From Marinobacter sp. (GTDB lineage Bacteria; Pseudomonadota; Gammaproteobacteria; Pseudomonadales; Oleiphilaceae), in contig JASBRL010000096.1 in NCBI GenBank assembly GCA_030149475.1, positions 1-64,000 on the forward strand: a stretch of 64,000 nt of DNA, in the 5' to 3' direction. Below, piece after piece: positions 39,208 through 49,104 of the stretch. Every line of letters starts with the position of its first letter. Positions within the stretch are counted from its first letter, which is position 1. Below the pieces are notes generated by a model. The model was not told the origin of the DNA. It ran no database searches and was given only the letters and a program-made list of their open reading frames with translations. The position numbers and the translations under genes are program-made.

Positions 39208-39815
39208 TGGAGTATTATATCAGCCTGGCCATCAAGGCCATCTTCGTAGAAAACATGGCCCTGGCCTTCTTTCTGGGAATGTGTACCTTCATGGCGCTGT
39301 CCAAGAAAATCGAAGCCGCCGCCGGCCTGGGTGTGGCCGTCATTGTTGTTCTGACTCTCACGGTTCCGGTCAATAATCTGATCTATAACAGTATCCTGCG
39401 GGAAGGCGCCTTGAGTTGGGCCGGCCTGCCGAACGTGGACCTGAGCTTTCTGGGGCTACTGACGTACATCGGTGTTATCGCCGCCATCGTGCAGATCATG
39501 GAAATGATTCTGGACAAGTACATTCCGTCGCTTTACGCCGCGTTGGGGGTGTTCCTGCCCCTGATTACCGTAAACTGCGCCATTATGGGTGCCTCTCTGT
39601 TCATGGTTGAGCGTGATTACACCTTTGGTGAGAGCGTAGTCTACGGTTTTGGCGCCGGCGCCGGCTGGGCCCTTGCTATCCTGGCACTGGCGGGTATCCG
39701 CGAGAAGCTAAAATACAGTGATGTGCCGGAAGGGTTGCGGGGGCTCGGCATCACTTTCATTACCGTGGGCTTGATGTCGCTCGGGTTTATGTCCTTCTCC
39801 GGCGTGTCACTCTGA
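39207..39815 (+). CDS. nqrE: Na+-NQR subunit E
   Basis: Six-helix membrane subunit homologous to NqrD with inverted topology. The 202-residue protein shows the conserved [13 protein letters not shown] near 23 and [17 protein letters not shown] near 115, whose cysteines complete the iron site matured with NqrM. The start codon overlaps the nqrD stop (TGATG), a sign of translational coupling; nqrF follows after 38 bp. Confidence 0.97.
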   Translation: MEYYISLAIKAIFVENMALAFFLGMCTFMALSKKIEAAAGLGVAVIVVLTLTVPVNNLIYNSILREGALSWAGLPNVDLSFLGLLTYIGVIAAIVQIMEMILDKYIPSLYAALGVFLPLITVNCAIMGASLFMVERDYTFGESVVYGFGAGAGWALAILALAGIREKLKYSDVPEGLRGLGITFITVGLMSLGFMSFSGVSL

Positions 39816-39853
39816 TTGGCCCCGATTGATCTGGTTAATAAAAAGGCGAGACC

Positions 39854-41080
39854 ATGAATACAGAAGTCATACTTGGCGTGGTCATGTTCACCGTTATTGT
39901 ATTGTCGCTCGTGGCTATCATCCTGGCGGCCCGGTCAAGGCTGGTCAGTACCGGTGACGTGACCATCGAGATCAACGATGACCCGGAGCACCAGGTCACT
40001 ACGGAAGCGGGTGGCAAGCTGTTGGGCACGCTGGCCGGTAACGGCATTTTCCTGTCCTCTGCCTGTGGCGGTGGCGGAACCTGCGCCCAGTGTCGCTGCA
40101 GGGTGCTGGAAGGTGGCGGCGCGATGCTGCCGACTGAGAAAACCCACTTCACCAACCGTGAAGAAAAGGAAGGCTGGCGGTTGTCATGTCAGGTTCCGGT
40201 CAAGCAGGATATGAAGATCGAGGTGCCGGAAGAGTTCTTCGGCGTCAAGAAATGGGAATGTACGGTCAAGTCGAACCACAACGTGGCCACGTTTATCAAG
40301 GAACTGATCATCGAGTTACCCGAAGGTGAGGAAGTCGACTTCCGCGCCGGTGGTTATGTCCAGTTGGAATGCCCACCCTACGATATTGATTTCAAGGATT
40401 TCGACGTGGAAGAAGAGTTCCACGAAGACTGGGACAAACACGATATCTGGCGATACAAGGCGACCAACCGCGAAGAGGTCATTCGCGCCTATTCCATGGC
40501 CAACTACCCGGAAGAAAAAGGGGTATTGAAATTCAATATCCGCATTGCGACACCGCCGCCAGGAACCGATCATCCACCCGGCATCATGTCGACGTTCGTA
40601 TTCAACCTCAAGCCCGGTGACAAACTGACCGTGTTCGGGCCTTTCGGCGAGTTTTTTGCCAAGAAGACCCGTGCAGAAATGGTGTTCATTGGCGGCGGCG
40701 CGGGTATGGCGCCCATGCGATCGCATATTTTTGATCAGCTCAAACGTCTGAATTCGGATCGAAAAATCAGTTTCTGGTACGGCGCCCGCAGTGTCCGCGA
40801 AATGTTCTACGTTGAAGACTTTGATGAGCTGGCCAAAGACAATGAGAACTTTGAGTGGCATGTGGCTTTGTCCGACCCTCAGCCCAACGACGATTGGCAG
40901 GGGCCGACGGGGTTCATCCATAACGTGCTCTATGAGCAGTACCTGAAGGACCATCCGGCGCCGGAAGACTGCGAATTTTACATGTGCGGGCCGCCGATCA
41001 TGAACGCGTCGGTCATCAAGATGCTCAAGGACCTCGGCGTCGAGGACGAGAATATCATGCTGGATGATTTCGGGGGTTAG
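39854..41080 (+). CDS. nqrF: Na+-NQR subunit F (NADH-oxidising)
   Basis: Entry point of electrons into Na+-NQR. The 408-residue protein has an N-terminal transmembrane helix, a [2Fe-2S] ferredoxin domain with [12 protein letters not shown] near residue 70 and a fourth cysteine near 111. The FAD motif RAYSMANYP lies near 212 and the NADH-binding [14 protein letters not shown] near 275. It ends with the usual MLDDFGG. It is separated from apbE by 9 bp. Confidence 0.98.
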   Translation: MNTEVILGVVMFTVIVLSLVAIILAARSRLVSTGDVTIEINDDPEHQVTTEAGGKLLGTLAGNGIFLSSACGGGGTCAQCRCRVLEGGGAMLPTEKTHFTNREEKEGWRLSCQVPVKQDMKIEVPEEFFGVKKWECTVKSNHNVATFIKELIIELPEGEEVDFRAGGYVQLECPPYDIDFKDFDVEEEFHEDWDKHDIWRYKATNREEVIRAYSMANYPEEKGVLKFNIRIATPPPGTDHPPGIMSTFVFNLKPGDKLTVFGPFGEFFAKKTRAEMVFIGGGAGMAPMRSHIFDQLKRLNSDRKISFWYGARSVREMFYVEDFDELAKDNENFEWHVALSDPQPNDDWQGPTGFIHNVLYEQYLKDHPAPEDCEFYMCGPPIMNASVIKMLKDLGVEDENIMLDDFGG

Positions 41081-41089
41081 ATCAGCCGC

Positions 41090-42136
41090 ATGACAAACCG
41101 CTTGATCGGGCCCGCCCTGGTGGTCATGACCCTTGTCATGGCCGCCCTGGCAGGCTGTTCGTTTAAGCCGGACCGGCAGGTCTGGGAGATTTCCGGACCC
41201 GTGTTCGGCACGGAATATCACATCAGTGTGGTGATGTCCGATGACAAGGAACGGCTCAAGGCTCTGTCCAAGGGGATCACCCGCACACTGGACGACGTTG
41301 ATGCCTCGATGTCCACCTATCGCAAGGACTCTGAGCTATCGAAATTCAATCAAACTGAAGACCAGTCTGACTGGTTTGCGGTTTCAGCGCCGATGTATCG
41401 GGTGCTCTCCGATGCGCAGCGCGTATCCCGGTTAAGTGATGGTGCGTTCGATATCACCATAGGTCCGGTGGTCAATTTATGGGGCTTTGGCCCCGACGCA
41501 CGCCCGGATCAGATACCGGATGACCAGACTCTGGCCAGGGTGTTGGCGGGCACAGGCTATCAAAAACTGACATTGCGGGAGCAACCGCCTGCGATCCGGG
41601 CAAGTTCCCATCAATACCTGGACCTGTCTGGCATCGCCAAGGGTTTTGGGGTTGACCAGGTTGCTCGTTACCTGACCGATGCGGGTGTCGATGACTATCT
41701 GGTCGAAATTGGCGGCGAGGTTCGAGTCAGCGGGCACAAACCCGATGGCCAGGCGTGGCGCCTGGCCATCGAGCAGCCGGATTCCGGTACTCGTCAGATC
41801 AACCGCGTGGTTGTACTGAACGACAAGGCGATGGCCACCTCCGGAGACTATCGGAACTATTACGAATCCAATGGCCATCGCTACTCGCATACAATAGATC
41901 CTGATACGGGCAAACCCATCACCCACAACCTGGCGTCCGTATCGGTGATTACAGATAATTGTACCGACGCGGATGCGCTGGCCACCGCCTTTGACGTAAT
42001 GGGTTACGAAAAAGCATCGGCGCTGGCGACCCGTGAAAATATTGCGGTTTATTTTATCGTACGGACGGACACCGGTTTTGAAACCCATTACACACCGGCG
42101 TTCACATCGTACCTGGCCGATCAAGGAGGTCACTGA
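41090..42136 (+). CDS. apbE: FAD:protein FMN transferase ApbE
   Basis: Periplasmic lipoprotein that attaches FMN from FAD to threonines of NqrB and NqrC. The 348-residue protein has a lipobox signal (LAALAGC, cysteine near residue 22), the segment DLSGIAKGFGVDQVA near 180 and the Mg/FAD site IDPDTGKPITHNLASVSV near 268. Its place directly after nqrF makes the target obvious. The stop overlaps the nqrM start (TGATG). Confidence 0.97.
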   Translation: MTNRLIGPALVVMTLVMAALAGCSFKPDRQVWEISGPVFGTEYHISVVMSDDKERLKALSKGITRTLDDVDASMSTYRKDSELSKFNQTEDQSDWFAVSAPMYRVLSDAQRVSRLSDGAFDITIGPVVNLWGFGPDARPDQIPDDQTLARVLAGTGYQKLTLREQPPAIRASSHQYLDLSGIAKGFGVDQVARYLTDAGVDDYLVEIGGEVRVSGHKPDGQAWRLAIEQPDSGTRQINRVVVLNDKAMATSGDYRNYYESNGHRYSHTIDPDTGKPITHNLASVSVITDNCTDADALATAFDVMGYEKASALATRENIAVYFIVRTDTGFETHYTPAFTSYLADQGGH

Positions 42137-42393
42137 TGAGTACCTTTCTACTGGTTTTTCTGATTGTTGGCATTCTGGTGTTCGCGATGTCGATTGGTGT
42201 CATCCTCGGGCGCAAGCCCATCAGTGGCACCTGTGGTGGCATTGGCGCCCTGGGCCTGGACGGCGCCTGTGATATCTGCGGTGGTGATACAAAAAAATGC
42301 GAGGAAGAGAACGAGCGGGTGGCGGCAGGACCTGACCGACAGGGGCTGGCCTATAACGCCGAGAATCAGCAGCCACATAAATCTCCCCGGTAA
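42136..42393 (+). CDS. nqrM: Na+-NQR maturation protein NqrM
   Basis: Small membrane protein (DUF539) needed to deliver iron to the NqrD/NqrE site. The 85-residue protein has one N-terminal transmembrane helix (about 3-23) and the four-cysteine motif GTCGGIG...GACDICGG near 33-49. A charged tail follows. It overlaps apbE by one base and closes the nqr operon. Confidence 0.96.
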   Translation: MSTFLLVFLIVGILVFAMSIGVILGRKPISGTCGGIGALGLDGACDICGGDTKKCEEENERVAAGPDRQGLAYNAENQQPHKSPR

Positions 42394-42512
42394 ACCACGC
42401 TCCGTTGCCCTGATCGGTACGGAATCACAGAACGGGGATCGACACGGGTTTGTGACGAGCGGATGCGTGTCCTCCATGCATTCTTCATCCCGCATTCAGG
42501 CAAGGAGTGACT

Positions 42513-43910
42513 GTGCCCATGGCAGAACATCATTACGACCTCGTGGTCATCGGTGCAGGTCCATCCGGTGAAGGGGCCGCGATGAATGCGACCAAGAGCG
42601 GCAAGCGGGTTGCGGTCATTGAGGACAAACGTGCGGTTGGAGGCAACTGCACGCACTGGGGTACCATTCCGTCCAAGGCGCTCCGGCACTCGGTCAAGCA
42701 GATTATTACCTTCAATACCAACGTAATGTTCAGGGACATCGGCGAGCCGCGCTGGTTTTCTTTCCCCCGGGTGCTGCAAAACGCCCAGAAAGTGATCGGC
42801 AAGCAGGTCAAGTTGCGGACCCAGTTCTATGCCCGCAACCGGGTGACGCTGATCAATGGCCAGGCCTGTTTTCTCGACGCTAACCGCATCGAGGTTCGGA
42901 GCAATCGCGGAGAAGAAATCCTCCATACCCAAAGCGTCGTTATTGCTACCGGCTCCCGGCCTTATCTGCCGCCGGATGTGAATTTCCGTCACCGTCGTAT
43001 TTACAACAGCGATACCATTCTTGATCTGTCGCATACCCCCCGGACCCTTATTATTTACGGAGCCGGTGTCATTGGCAGTGAGTATGCGTCAATTTTTGCC
43101 GGCCTGGGTGTGAAGGTGGATCTGATCAATCCCGGTGATCGCCTGCTGACGTTCCTGGATGATGAGATATCCGATGCGCTGAGCTATCACTTGCGCAACA
43201 ATGGAGTGCTGGTGCGGCATAACGAGCAGTATGAGCGCGTGGATGGCGATGATCAGGGTGTGGTGCTGTCGCTCAAATCCGGCAAAAAAATTCGTGCGGA
43301 TGCGTTCCTGTGGTGTAATGGCCGCGCCGGCAACACCGACAGGCTCGGGCTTGAGAACATCGGGCTGACGCCCAACGGCCGCGGTCAACTGACGGTGGAT
43401 GAGCACTATCGTACCGAGGTCCCGAATGTCTACGCCGCCGGTGACGTCATTGGCTGGCCGAGCCTGGCGAGCGCCGCTTATGATCAGGGCCGTTCGGCCT
43501 CGTCAGACATCGTCAAGGACGATCACTTCCGTTACGTGTCTGACGTTCCCACCGGGATCTATACTATTCCGGAGATCAGTTCAGTGGGCAAGACCGAGCG
43601 CGAGTTGACCGAGGCCAGAGTGCCTTATGAAGTCGGTCAGGCGTTCTTCAAGGATCTCGCTCGCGCTCAGATTACCGGCGAAGCCGTCGGCATGCTGAAG
43701 ATCCTGTTTCACCGTGAGACCCGTGAAATTCTCGGTATTCATTGCTTTGGTGACCAGGCGGCTGAAATCGTGCATATCGGTCAGGCCGTCATGAACCAGG
43801 CTGGTGATGCCAATTCCCTGAATTACTTCATTAATACCACGTTCAATTATCCCACCATGGCTGAGGCCTACCGGGTCGCGGCATTGAATGGGCTGAATCG
43901 TATTTTTTGA
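42513..43910 (+). CDS. sthA: Soluble pyridine nucleotide transhydrogenase
   Basis: Flavoprotein that moves reducing equivalents between NADPH and NAD+ in the cytoplasm. About 465 residues, with the FAD motif [19 protein letters not shown] and the SthA-type [17 protein letters not shown], in which only one of the usual redox-disulfide cysteines is kept. A second Rossmann motif [14 protein letters not shown] lies near 185. AAGGAG lies five bases before the GTG at 42513; the ATG at 42519 is an equally possible start. It lies 119 bp after nqrM, consistent with a role in NAD(H) balance beside Na+-NQR. Confidence 0.95.
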   Translation: MPMAEHHYDLVVIGAGPSGEGAAMNATKSGKRVAVIEDKRAVGGNCTHWGTIPSKALRHSVKQIITFNTNVMFRDIGEPRWFSFPRVLQNAQKVIGKQVKLRTQFYARNRVTLINGQACFLDANRIEVRSNRGEEILHTQSVVIATGSRPYLPPDVNFRHRRIYNSDTILDLSHTPRTLIIYGAGVIGSEYASIFAGLGVKVDLINPGDRLLTFLDDEISDALSYHLRNNGVLVRHNEQYERVDGDDQGVVLSLKSGKKIRADAFLWCNGRAGNTDRLGLENIGLTPNGRGQLTVDEHYRTEVPNVYAAGDVIGWPSLASAAYDQGRSASSDIVKDDHFRYVSDVPTGIYTIPEISSVGKTERELTEARVPYEVGQAFFKDLARAQITGEAVGMLKILFHRETREILGIHCFGDQAAEIVHIGQAVMNQAGDANSLNYFINTTFNYPTMAEAYRVAALNGLNRIF

Positions 43911-43936
43911 CCGGTCGTGCAAACTGAACGGTGGGC

Positions 43937-44728
43937 TCAGCTTGCAGTCATTTGATCGTCGGTATCCTTGTCGAGACGTCCCGGGAGCCGCAGGTTGCCC
44001 CGAGTAGCGCGATTGTCGAAGTAGATTCGGGTACTGGTCGGGTAATCAGTGATAACGCTGTCGATGCCTTTTTTTTCCAGTTCCAGCATGTCCTGTATTC
44101 GGTTGACGGTCCAGGCAGACACGTGAATGTTGCGCTGATGGGCGGTTTCCACAAGGCTTGCTGAACAGATTCGCCAGTTCAGACAGAGAAAATCGCAGTG
44201 CAGGCGCGCGGCCAGACTGGCCGGATTCGGGAAGCGTTTGTCTGCTACCAGCCCGGTTTTGATATGGCGATCACGGCGTCTGGTTTCCTGCAGGAACCAG
44301 GTATCGGCCGATGTAATGGCCACCCGCTCGATCAGATCGTTTTTCTGGATCAGTTCGGTCAGCCGGTTACAGAGGACGTTGAGTCTCTGGCGGCTGTCCG
44401 TCTTGACCTCCAGTTGAAGGTGCGTGAAGTCAGGACAGGCTGCGATCACGTCAGTCAGTGAAGGAATTCCGGCTGGTCTGGACCAGGTGGTCGTGTTCTT
44501 GCGGGCATCCAACACGGCCAGATCGGCCGCTGAGTAGTCAGCCACTTTGGCACTTTTTCCGGTTGTGCGGTCAATGGTCAGGTCGTGAATGACGACGGGC
44601 AGACCATCCCCGGAAAGCACCAGATCCAGCTCGAAATGCCGGGTGCCATTACCGTAGGCATAACAAAATCCCGCCAATGTATTTTCCGGAGCCTCACCTT
44701 TCGCACCCCGATGGCCGTATACAATCAT
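43937..44728 (-). CDS. Glycerophosphodiester phosphodiesterase
   Basis: Hydrolyses glycerophosphodiesters from lipid turnover to glycerol-3-phosphate and an alcohol. The 263-residue protein has the GDPD N-terminal motif YGHRGAKGEAPENTLAGF and the metal-site FELDLVLSGDGLPVVIHD near 37-51. No signal peptide is visible, so it is probably the cytoplasmic UgpQ-like type. The ATG overlaps the DAHP synthase stop (ATGA). It is convergent with sthA; Pseudomonas has a comparable gene at this position. Confidence 0.93.
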   Translation of the reverse strand: MIVYGHRGAKGEAPENTLAGFCYAYGNGTRHFELDLVLSGDGLPVVIHDLTIDRTTGKSAKVADYSAADLAVLDARKNTTTWSRPAGIPSLTDVIAACPDFTHLQLEVKTDSRQRLNVLCNRLTELIQKNDLIERVAITSADTWFLQETRRRDRHIKTGLVADKRFPNPASLAARLHCDFLCLNWRICSASLVETAHQRNIHVSAWTVNRIQDMLELEKKGIDSVITDYPTSTRIYFDNRATRGNLRLPGRLDKDTDDQMTAS

Positions 44729-45852
44729 GTCGCTTCAGTCCGGGACGAGGCCGAGTACAGGCGTTGTCTCTCCTTCCAGGTGTCGTGACAAAGCTGAATA
44801 TCCGCAAGAAAAGGCGACAATTCAGACATGAGCAGAGCCTGGGGACCATCCACCAGCGCCTTCTCGGGTTTCGGATGGAAATCCGCCAATACCATGTTGG
44901 CGCCGGCAATAATTCCCTGTGCGGTGGCGTGTGTCACCTCCAGAAGACCGTCGGGTGCGCGCTCACGACTGCCGACAGAATGAGAAGGATCGATACAGAC
45001 CGGCATGCGAGTCAGGCGCTTCACTGTGGACACGTGGGCAAAGTCGACCATATTCCGGTGTGGCTGACCGGCGTCGGTCTTCATGCCTCGCAGACAGAAA
45101 ACGACGTTTGCATTGCCTTCGCTGGCCAGGTACTCGGCGGCGTTCAAGGACTCATTCAGAGTGATTCCGAAGCCACGCTTCAGCAGCACCGGGTAGATGC
45201 TCTGGCGTCCGATCGATTTCAGTAGTTCGAAATTCTGGGTGTTTCGGGTGCCTACCTGCAGCATGACGCCAGTCGGTCTTCCAAGCTTTTCCAGGCACTG
45301 ATCAATTTCCTCGATATGACTCTCATGAGTGATCTCCATGGCGATAACCTTGATGCCATGCTTGCCCGCGGTTTCAAACACCCAGGGCAGGCAGGCGCTG
45401 CCATGTCCCTGAAAGGAATAAGGGTTGGTGCGGGGCTTGTAGGCACCCATGCGAGTGCATTGCTGACCATGCTCACTCAGGGCCCGCATCATGATGTCAA
45501 CGTGCTCCGGGGTGTCCACGGCACACAGGCCGGCAAACACGTTGAGATTCTGCTGATCAAATGTCACGCCGTTGTAGGTAAATCCGTTCTGACGCTGGTC
45601 GTCATGGTGGCGACCGAGTATCCGGTAGTCTTCAGAGATCCGGATCGCCCGCTCAACAGCGGGCAGCGCGGCAATTTCATCCCGGTCCAGAGATTTGGTG
45701 TCGCCCAGTAGATAGACTTCTGTCAGTTTCTGGCTTGCGCCCTGAACCTCATGAACCCGTACTGACACACCGGGAAGGTTCTCCAGGAAATGCATGGTCT
45801 GGCGATAGGCATCGCTGTCCAGGGGCGTGTCAGGATGCAAAATAGCTAGCAT
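44725..45852 (-). CDS. 3-deoxy-7-phosphoheptulonate synthase (AroF-I-beta / KDO8P-synthase-like type)
   Basis: Predicted to condense phosphoenolpyruvate and erythrose 4-phosphate, the first step of the shikimate pathway. The 375-residue protein has an N-terminal region of about 95 residues resembling the ferredoxin-like regulatory domain, then the barrel with AGLCAVDTPEHV near 107 and GAYKPRTNPYSFQGHG near 137. PVLLKRGFGITLNE near 222 and CIDPSHSVGSRE near 288 follow. This is the type I-beta family, not the E. coli AroG type. The ribosome binding site is AAAGGA. It overlaps the phosphodiesterase gene by 4 bp. Confidence 0.88.
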   Translation of the reverse strand: MLAILHPDTPLDSDAYRQTMHFLENLPGVSVRVHEVQGASQKLTEVYLLGDTKSLDRDEIAALPAVERAIRISEDYRILGRHHDDQRQNGFTYNGVTFDQQNLNVFAGLCAVDTPEHVDIMMRALSEHGQQCTRMGAYKPRTNPYSFQGHGSACLPWVFETAGKHGIKVIAMEITHESHIEEIDQCLEKLGRPTGVMLQVGTRNTQNFELLKSIGRQSIYPVLLKRGFGITLNESLNAAEYLASEGNANVVFCLRGMKTDAGQPHRNMVDFAHVSTVKRLTRMPVCIDPSHSVGSRERAPDGLLEVTHATAQGIIAGANMVLADFHPKPEKALVDGPQALLMSELSPFLADIQLCHDTWKERQRLYSASSRTEAT

Positions 45853-45863
45853 AGCGCTTTCCT

Positions 45864-46325
45864 TTACGTTGAGCGGGGCTGTTCGGCCCGATACCGGCTT
45901 TCCATGTATTCACGGTGGTTGAGGTGCAACAGGTCGGCCATACGGCGGATCATGTGCTCCTCGTACTTGTCGATCCGCCCGTCTGCAAATGCCACCCGCC
46001 AGATACTCTCAAGTATTCGCCGTTTACCAGCCTGATCGAGCATATCATTCAACTGGCCGGTGAACTCATACAGCGAGGTCGCATCGTCAGCCTGACTGCG
46101 GGCGTTGTCCAGTATGGCCCGGGCATCTTCCGGGGTGACTTCGTGGGCCTCGACAGCGCAGTCCACAATGGCCTGCAGTTCCCGCTCGTCCTCATTACGA
46201 TCAACCCGGGACAGTTGTACCATCAGGGCAGTGGCGGCAATCGCGAGCTTGCGGTTATCGGGCATGTCCGTGGCGCGGCTGGCGTCACTGTCTCCGGTAA
46301 ACAGGTTCTTCAGCAATTCGATCAT
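45864..46325 (-). CDS. TerB-like (tellurite resistance/DjlA-fold) protein
   Basis: A 153-residue soluble helical protein of the TerB family. Typical segments are LAIAATALMVQLSRVDRNEDERELQAI near residue 27 and RILESIWRVAFADGRIDKYEEHMIRRMADLL near 103, where acidic residues could bind metal. The family function is not established; many members have no link to tellurite. AGGAG precedes the ATG. It is 51 bp after tal and 11 bp before the DAHP synthase gene, so probably cotranscribed with them. Confidence 0.88.
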   Translation of the reverse strand: MIELLKNLFTGDSDASRATDMPDNRKLAIAATALMVQLSRVDRNEDERELQAIVDCAVEAHEVTPEDARAILDNARSQADDATSLYEFTGQLNDMLDQAGKRRILESIWRVAFADGRIDKYEEHMIRRMADLLHLNHREYMESRYRAEQPRST

Positions 46326-46376
46326 GCACTCTCCTGGTTGGCGGAATCACGGCCGGCTCGTGGTGCCCCGACCCAG

Positions 46377-47345
46377 TCAGGCGGCGCTGGCGAGCCGGCG
46401 CACCCGGTTTTCCAGTTCGATCTGGTCGGCGGCAAACTTGCGGATGCCTTCCGCCAGCTTTTCGGTGGCCATGGCGTCCTCGTTGGACTCCCAGCGGAAC
46501 AGGTTTTCGTTGATGGTTCGGGGCGTGTCCGCGCTTTGGGGGTGACTGGCCGACAGGCGCCGCGGCAGCTCTCCGGTATCGTCACGCAGCGACTCGAGCA
46601 ATGCCGGACTGATGGTCAGGCGGTCGCAACCGGCAAGGCTCTCGATTTCACCGGTATTGCGGAAGCTGGCACCCATCACCACGGTGTCGTAACGGTTGGC
46701 TTTGAAATAGTTGTAGATCCGTGTCACCGAGCGCACCCCGGGGTCGTCATCGGGTGCAAATGCGGTTTTGTCGCTGTGGGCCAGATGCCAGTCCAGAATC
46801 CGGCCGACAAAGGGTGACACCAAAAAAGCACCGGCATCCGCGCAGGCGGCTGCCTGGATAAAGGAGAACAGCAGGGTCAGGTTGCAGCGAATGCCTTCCC
46901 GTTCGAGTTGCTCTGCGGCACGGATGCCCTCCCAGGTTGAGGCAATCTTGATCAGTACCCGGCCGGGGTCGACGCCCCGGCGGTCGTAAAGTTCTACCAG
47001 TCGACGAGCTCGTGCGAGGGTGGCACCGGTATCGAACGACAAGCGGGCGTCGACTTCTGTGGAAACAACGCCTGGTATCAGTTTGAGTATCTTCTCCCCG
47101 GCCATGACTGCCAGCAAATCAGTGGCATAACCCAATTGCTCCTGCTCATTACCGGTCATCGCGAGGGCTTCGTTGATGGCACTGTCCAGCATTGGCCGGT
47201 AGGCGTCGGAAGCGGCCGCTTTGAGCAGCAAAGACGGGTTGGTCGTTGCATCTTCGGGCTGCCACCGGGCAATAGCGTCGAGATCACCAGTGTCGGCGAC
47301 CACCGTGGTCATGCGTTTGAGTTGCTCAAGTTTGTTGCTCGTCAT
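46377..47345 (-). CDS. tal: Transaldolase
   Basis: Transfers a dihydroxyacetone unit in the non-oxidative pentose phosphate pathway. The 322-residue protein starts [21 protein letters not shown], as in E. coli TalB. It has [13 protein letters not shown] near 35 and the Schiff-base lysine in [12 protein letters not shown] near 132. The ORF-track start at 47471 adds 42 residues with no family match; ATGs at 47351 and 47357 are minor alternatives, all close to an AGGA sequence. It is followed by the TerB-like gene and is preceded by 297 bp before dusA. Confidence 0.96.
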   Translation of the reverse strand: MTSNKLEQLKRMTTVVADTGDLDAIARWQPEDATTNPSLLLKAAASDAYRPMLDSAINEALAMTGNEQEQLGYATDLLAVMAGEKILKLIPGVVSTEVDARLSFDTGATLARARRLVELYDRRGVDPGRVLIKIASTWEGIRAAEQLEREGIRCNLTLLFSFIQAAACADAGAFLVSPFVGRILDWHLAHSDKTAFAPDDDPGVRSVTRIYNYFKANRYDTVVMGASFRNTGEIESLAGCDRLTISPALLESLRDDTGELPRRLSASHPQSADTPRTINENLFRWESNEDAMATEKLAEGIRKFAADQIELENRVRRLASAA

Positions 47346-47642
47346 GGGCATCGTCATCCTGATCGGTTTTATTTTGGCAGGCAGGCGGATAAGCCGAGGG
47401 CATTCGGATGCATGCCCGTAAAACCTGACAGTCCATAGCCCTACAATAACCGGCGGATTTGACCGGAACAAGACGCCAATGGATTAACAGGGAGTCATGT
47501 TATGGCCTGTTTTGGCGCGGCATGAAAGCTTTCCGGGACCGATATGCGGCACCGGATTGTCCGCCCGGGGTGGCAGGGCCAGATACCGAACGGCCTGTCA
47601 GGACGAAATTGCCAGCATCCCCTTTCAGGCTGGCCCCTGACG

Positions 47643-48698
47643 TCACGCGGGGACAGGTTCGCCGATTTTCTCTGGAACCCGGGCCATGGCCGCCTGAATA
47701 ACCTCCAGTCCCGCCCCGGGCCTGTGTGCATTTTCGCTGATGTGACGGCGGAATTGGCGACCGCCTTTGCAGCCATGGAACAGCCCCAGCAGATGGCGGC
47801 TGATGTGTCCGAGAAAAACGCCACGATCCAGTTCCGCCTGAATAAACGGAAACAGGCTGCGCAGAACGTCATGACGGGTGCGGCTGGACGGCTGCTCACC
47901 GTAGAAGCGTTCGTCCACCCCGGCGAGCATCCACGGGTTGTGGTAGGCCTCTCGGCCGAGCATGACGCCATCCGTGCTTTGCAGATGCTGGTCACAGTCA
48001 TCAAAGCTCTTGATGCCACCGTTGATGATGATCTCAAGTTCCGGGTAGCGTGCCTTGAGCTGATAGACCCAGTCGTATTTCAGGGGTGGGATGTCACGGT
48101 TTTCCTTGGGACTGAGCCCGCTCAGAATGGCGATCCGGGCATGAACGATAAACGTCCGGCAGCCGGCGGCGGCGACCGTGTCCATGAAGTCGCAGAGGTC
48201 GTCCCAGCTTTCGCGGCCATCAATCCCGATCCGGTGCTTTACCGTGACCGGCAGGCTGGTCGCCGCCTGCATGGCCCGAACGCCCTCGGCAACGATCTCC
48301 GGGTGTCCCATCAGGCAGGCACCGATCAGGTTGTTCTGAACCCGGTCACTGGGACAACCGACATTCAGGTTCACTTCGCTGAAGCCGTATTGCTCGGCCA
48401 GCTCAGCGCAGTGAGCCAGTTCTCCCGCATGACTGCCACCAAGCTGCAACGCCAGTGGATATTCCGCCGGGTCATGTCGCAGAAACCGATCTGTATCGCC
48501 GTGAACCAGCGCACCGGTGGTTACCATTTCCGTATACAGCAGGGCATGGCGGCTCAACTGACGCGCCAGGTAACGATAGTGGAGCGTGGTCCAGTCCATC
48601 ATTGGGGCCACACAGAACCGACGGGAGGGCCCAGGCCCAGTTTTTACAGGGGCTTCGCTGATGGTCAGGCTATGTTCTGAGGGTGCTGTATTGCTCAT
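47643..48698 (-). CDS. dusA: tRNA-dihydrouridine synthase A
   Basis: Flavoenzyme reducing uridines 20/20a in the D-loop of tRNAs. The 351-residue protein has RRFCVAPMMDWT near 26, the catalytic-cysteine motif NLNVGCPSDRVQNN near 110, KHRIGIDG near 153 and INGGIKS near 226. The N-terminus is about 25 residues longer than usual and the start has only a weak ribosome binding site. The 5' coding part (FCVAPMMDWT) is the known integration target of a family of dusA-specific prophages and islands. No island is inserted here. Confidence 0.96.
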   Translation of the reverse strand: MSNTAPSEHSLTISEAPVKTGPGPSRRFCVAPMMDWTTLHYRYLARQLSRHALLYTEMVTTGALVHGDTDRFLRHDPAEYPLALQLGGSHAGELAHCAELAEQYGFSEVNLNVGCPSDRVQNNLIGACLMGHPEIVAEGVRAMQAATSLPVTVKHRIGIDGRESWDDLCDFMDTVAAAGCRTFIVHARIAILSGLSPKENRDIPPLKYDWVYQLKARYPELEIIINGGIKSFDDCDQHLQSTDGVMLGREAYHNPWMLAGVDERFYGEQPSSRTRHDVLRSLFPFIQAELDRGVFLGHISRHLLGLFHGCKGGRQFRRHISENAHRPGAGLEVIQAAMARVPEKIGEPVPA

Positions 48699-49104
48699 TA
48701 ATTGCTCAATTCCAAGAGGTTTTCTGACCTCGGTGCTACCGGCGTGCTACGGCAAGTGATTTGCAGCAACACGATCTGTGTCAGTGACGGGTTCCTTAGA
48801 ACCTTCATCGATGGCTTTGGTTTTTCGCGACAATCCACTGCTTTCGGAGTGAATTCTATCAGGAAAGCGCTTGCGATGGTTTGTTGGGCCAGCTCTGGCT
48901 GATAAGCGATATCCGAGCCCTGAGGTCGCCAAAAAGTCCGTTTATCGTCAGGAAAGCCGATTTTCAGGGAGAGCCGGAATCGCCAATAGACTTGATCAGA
49001 GGTTCCTTGGACCAGAAGACGATTTGCAGGGCTTTTGTTATCCTCCATAGCTTCCTGATCACGGGCGTTCAGTCTGTCGTCCCCGAATCCCGGAGTTTTT
49101 TCGT
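48699..49104. other. Gene-free 406-bp stretch between dusA and AEC transporter
   Basis: I find no convincing gene. The stretch carries copy 2 of the dispersed repeat (48962-49006) and a short palindrome GGTTCCTTAGAACC near 48789. The minus-strand 116-residue ORF lacks family resemblance. The stretch must hold the divergent promoters of dusA and the transporter, and may be the scar of an inserted element. Confidence 0.55.
48962..49006. repeat. Dispersed repeat, copy 2 (IS-end-like)
   Basis: 45 bases matching 92-136 with two mismatches, in the same orientation, about 48.9 kb away. The large inverted repeat seen at copy 1 is not preserved here: the sequence to the left (AAAGCCGATT) diverges. 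No transposase is adjacent. Confidence 0.7.

Noticed and set aside
48698-49048. 116-residue minus-strand ORF upstream of dusA
   Set aside because: It runs through the dispersed repeat and ends at the dusA start; the translation looks non-coding and matches no family I know.
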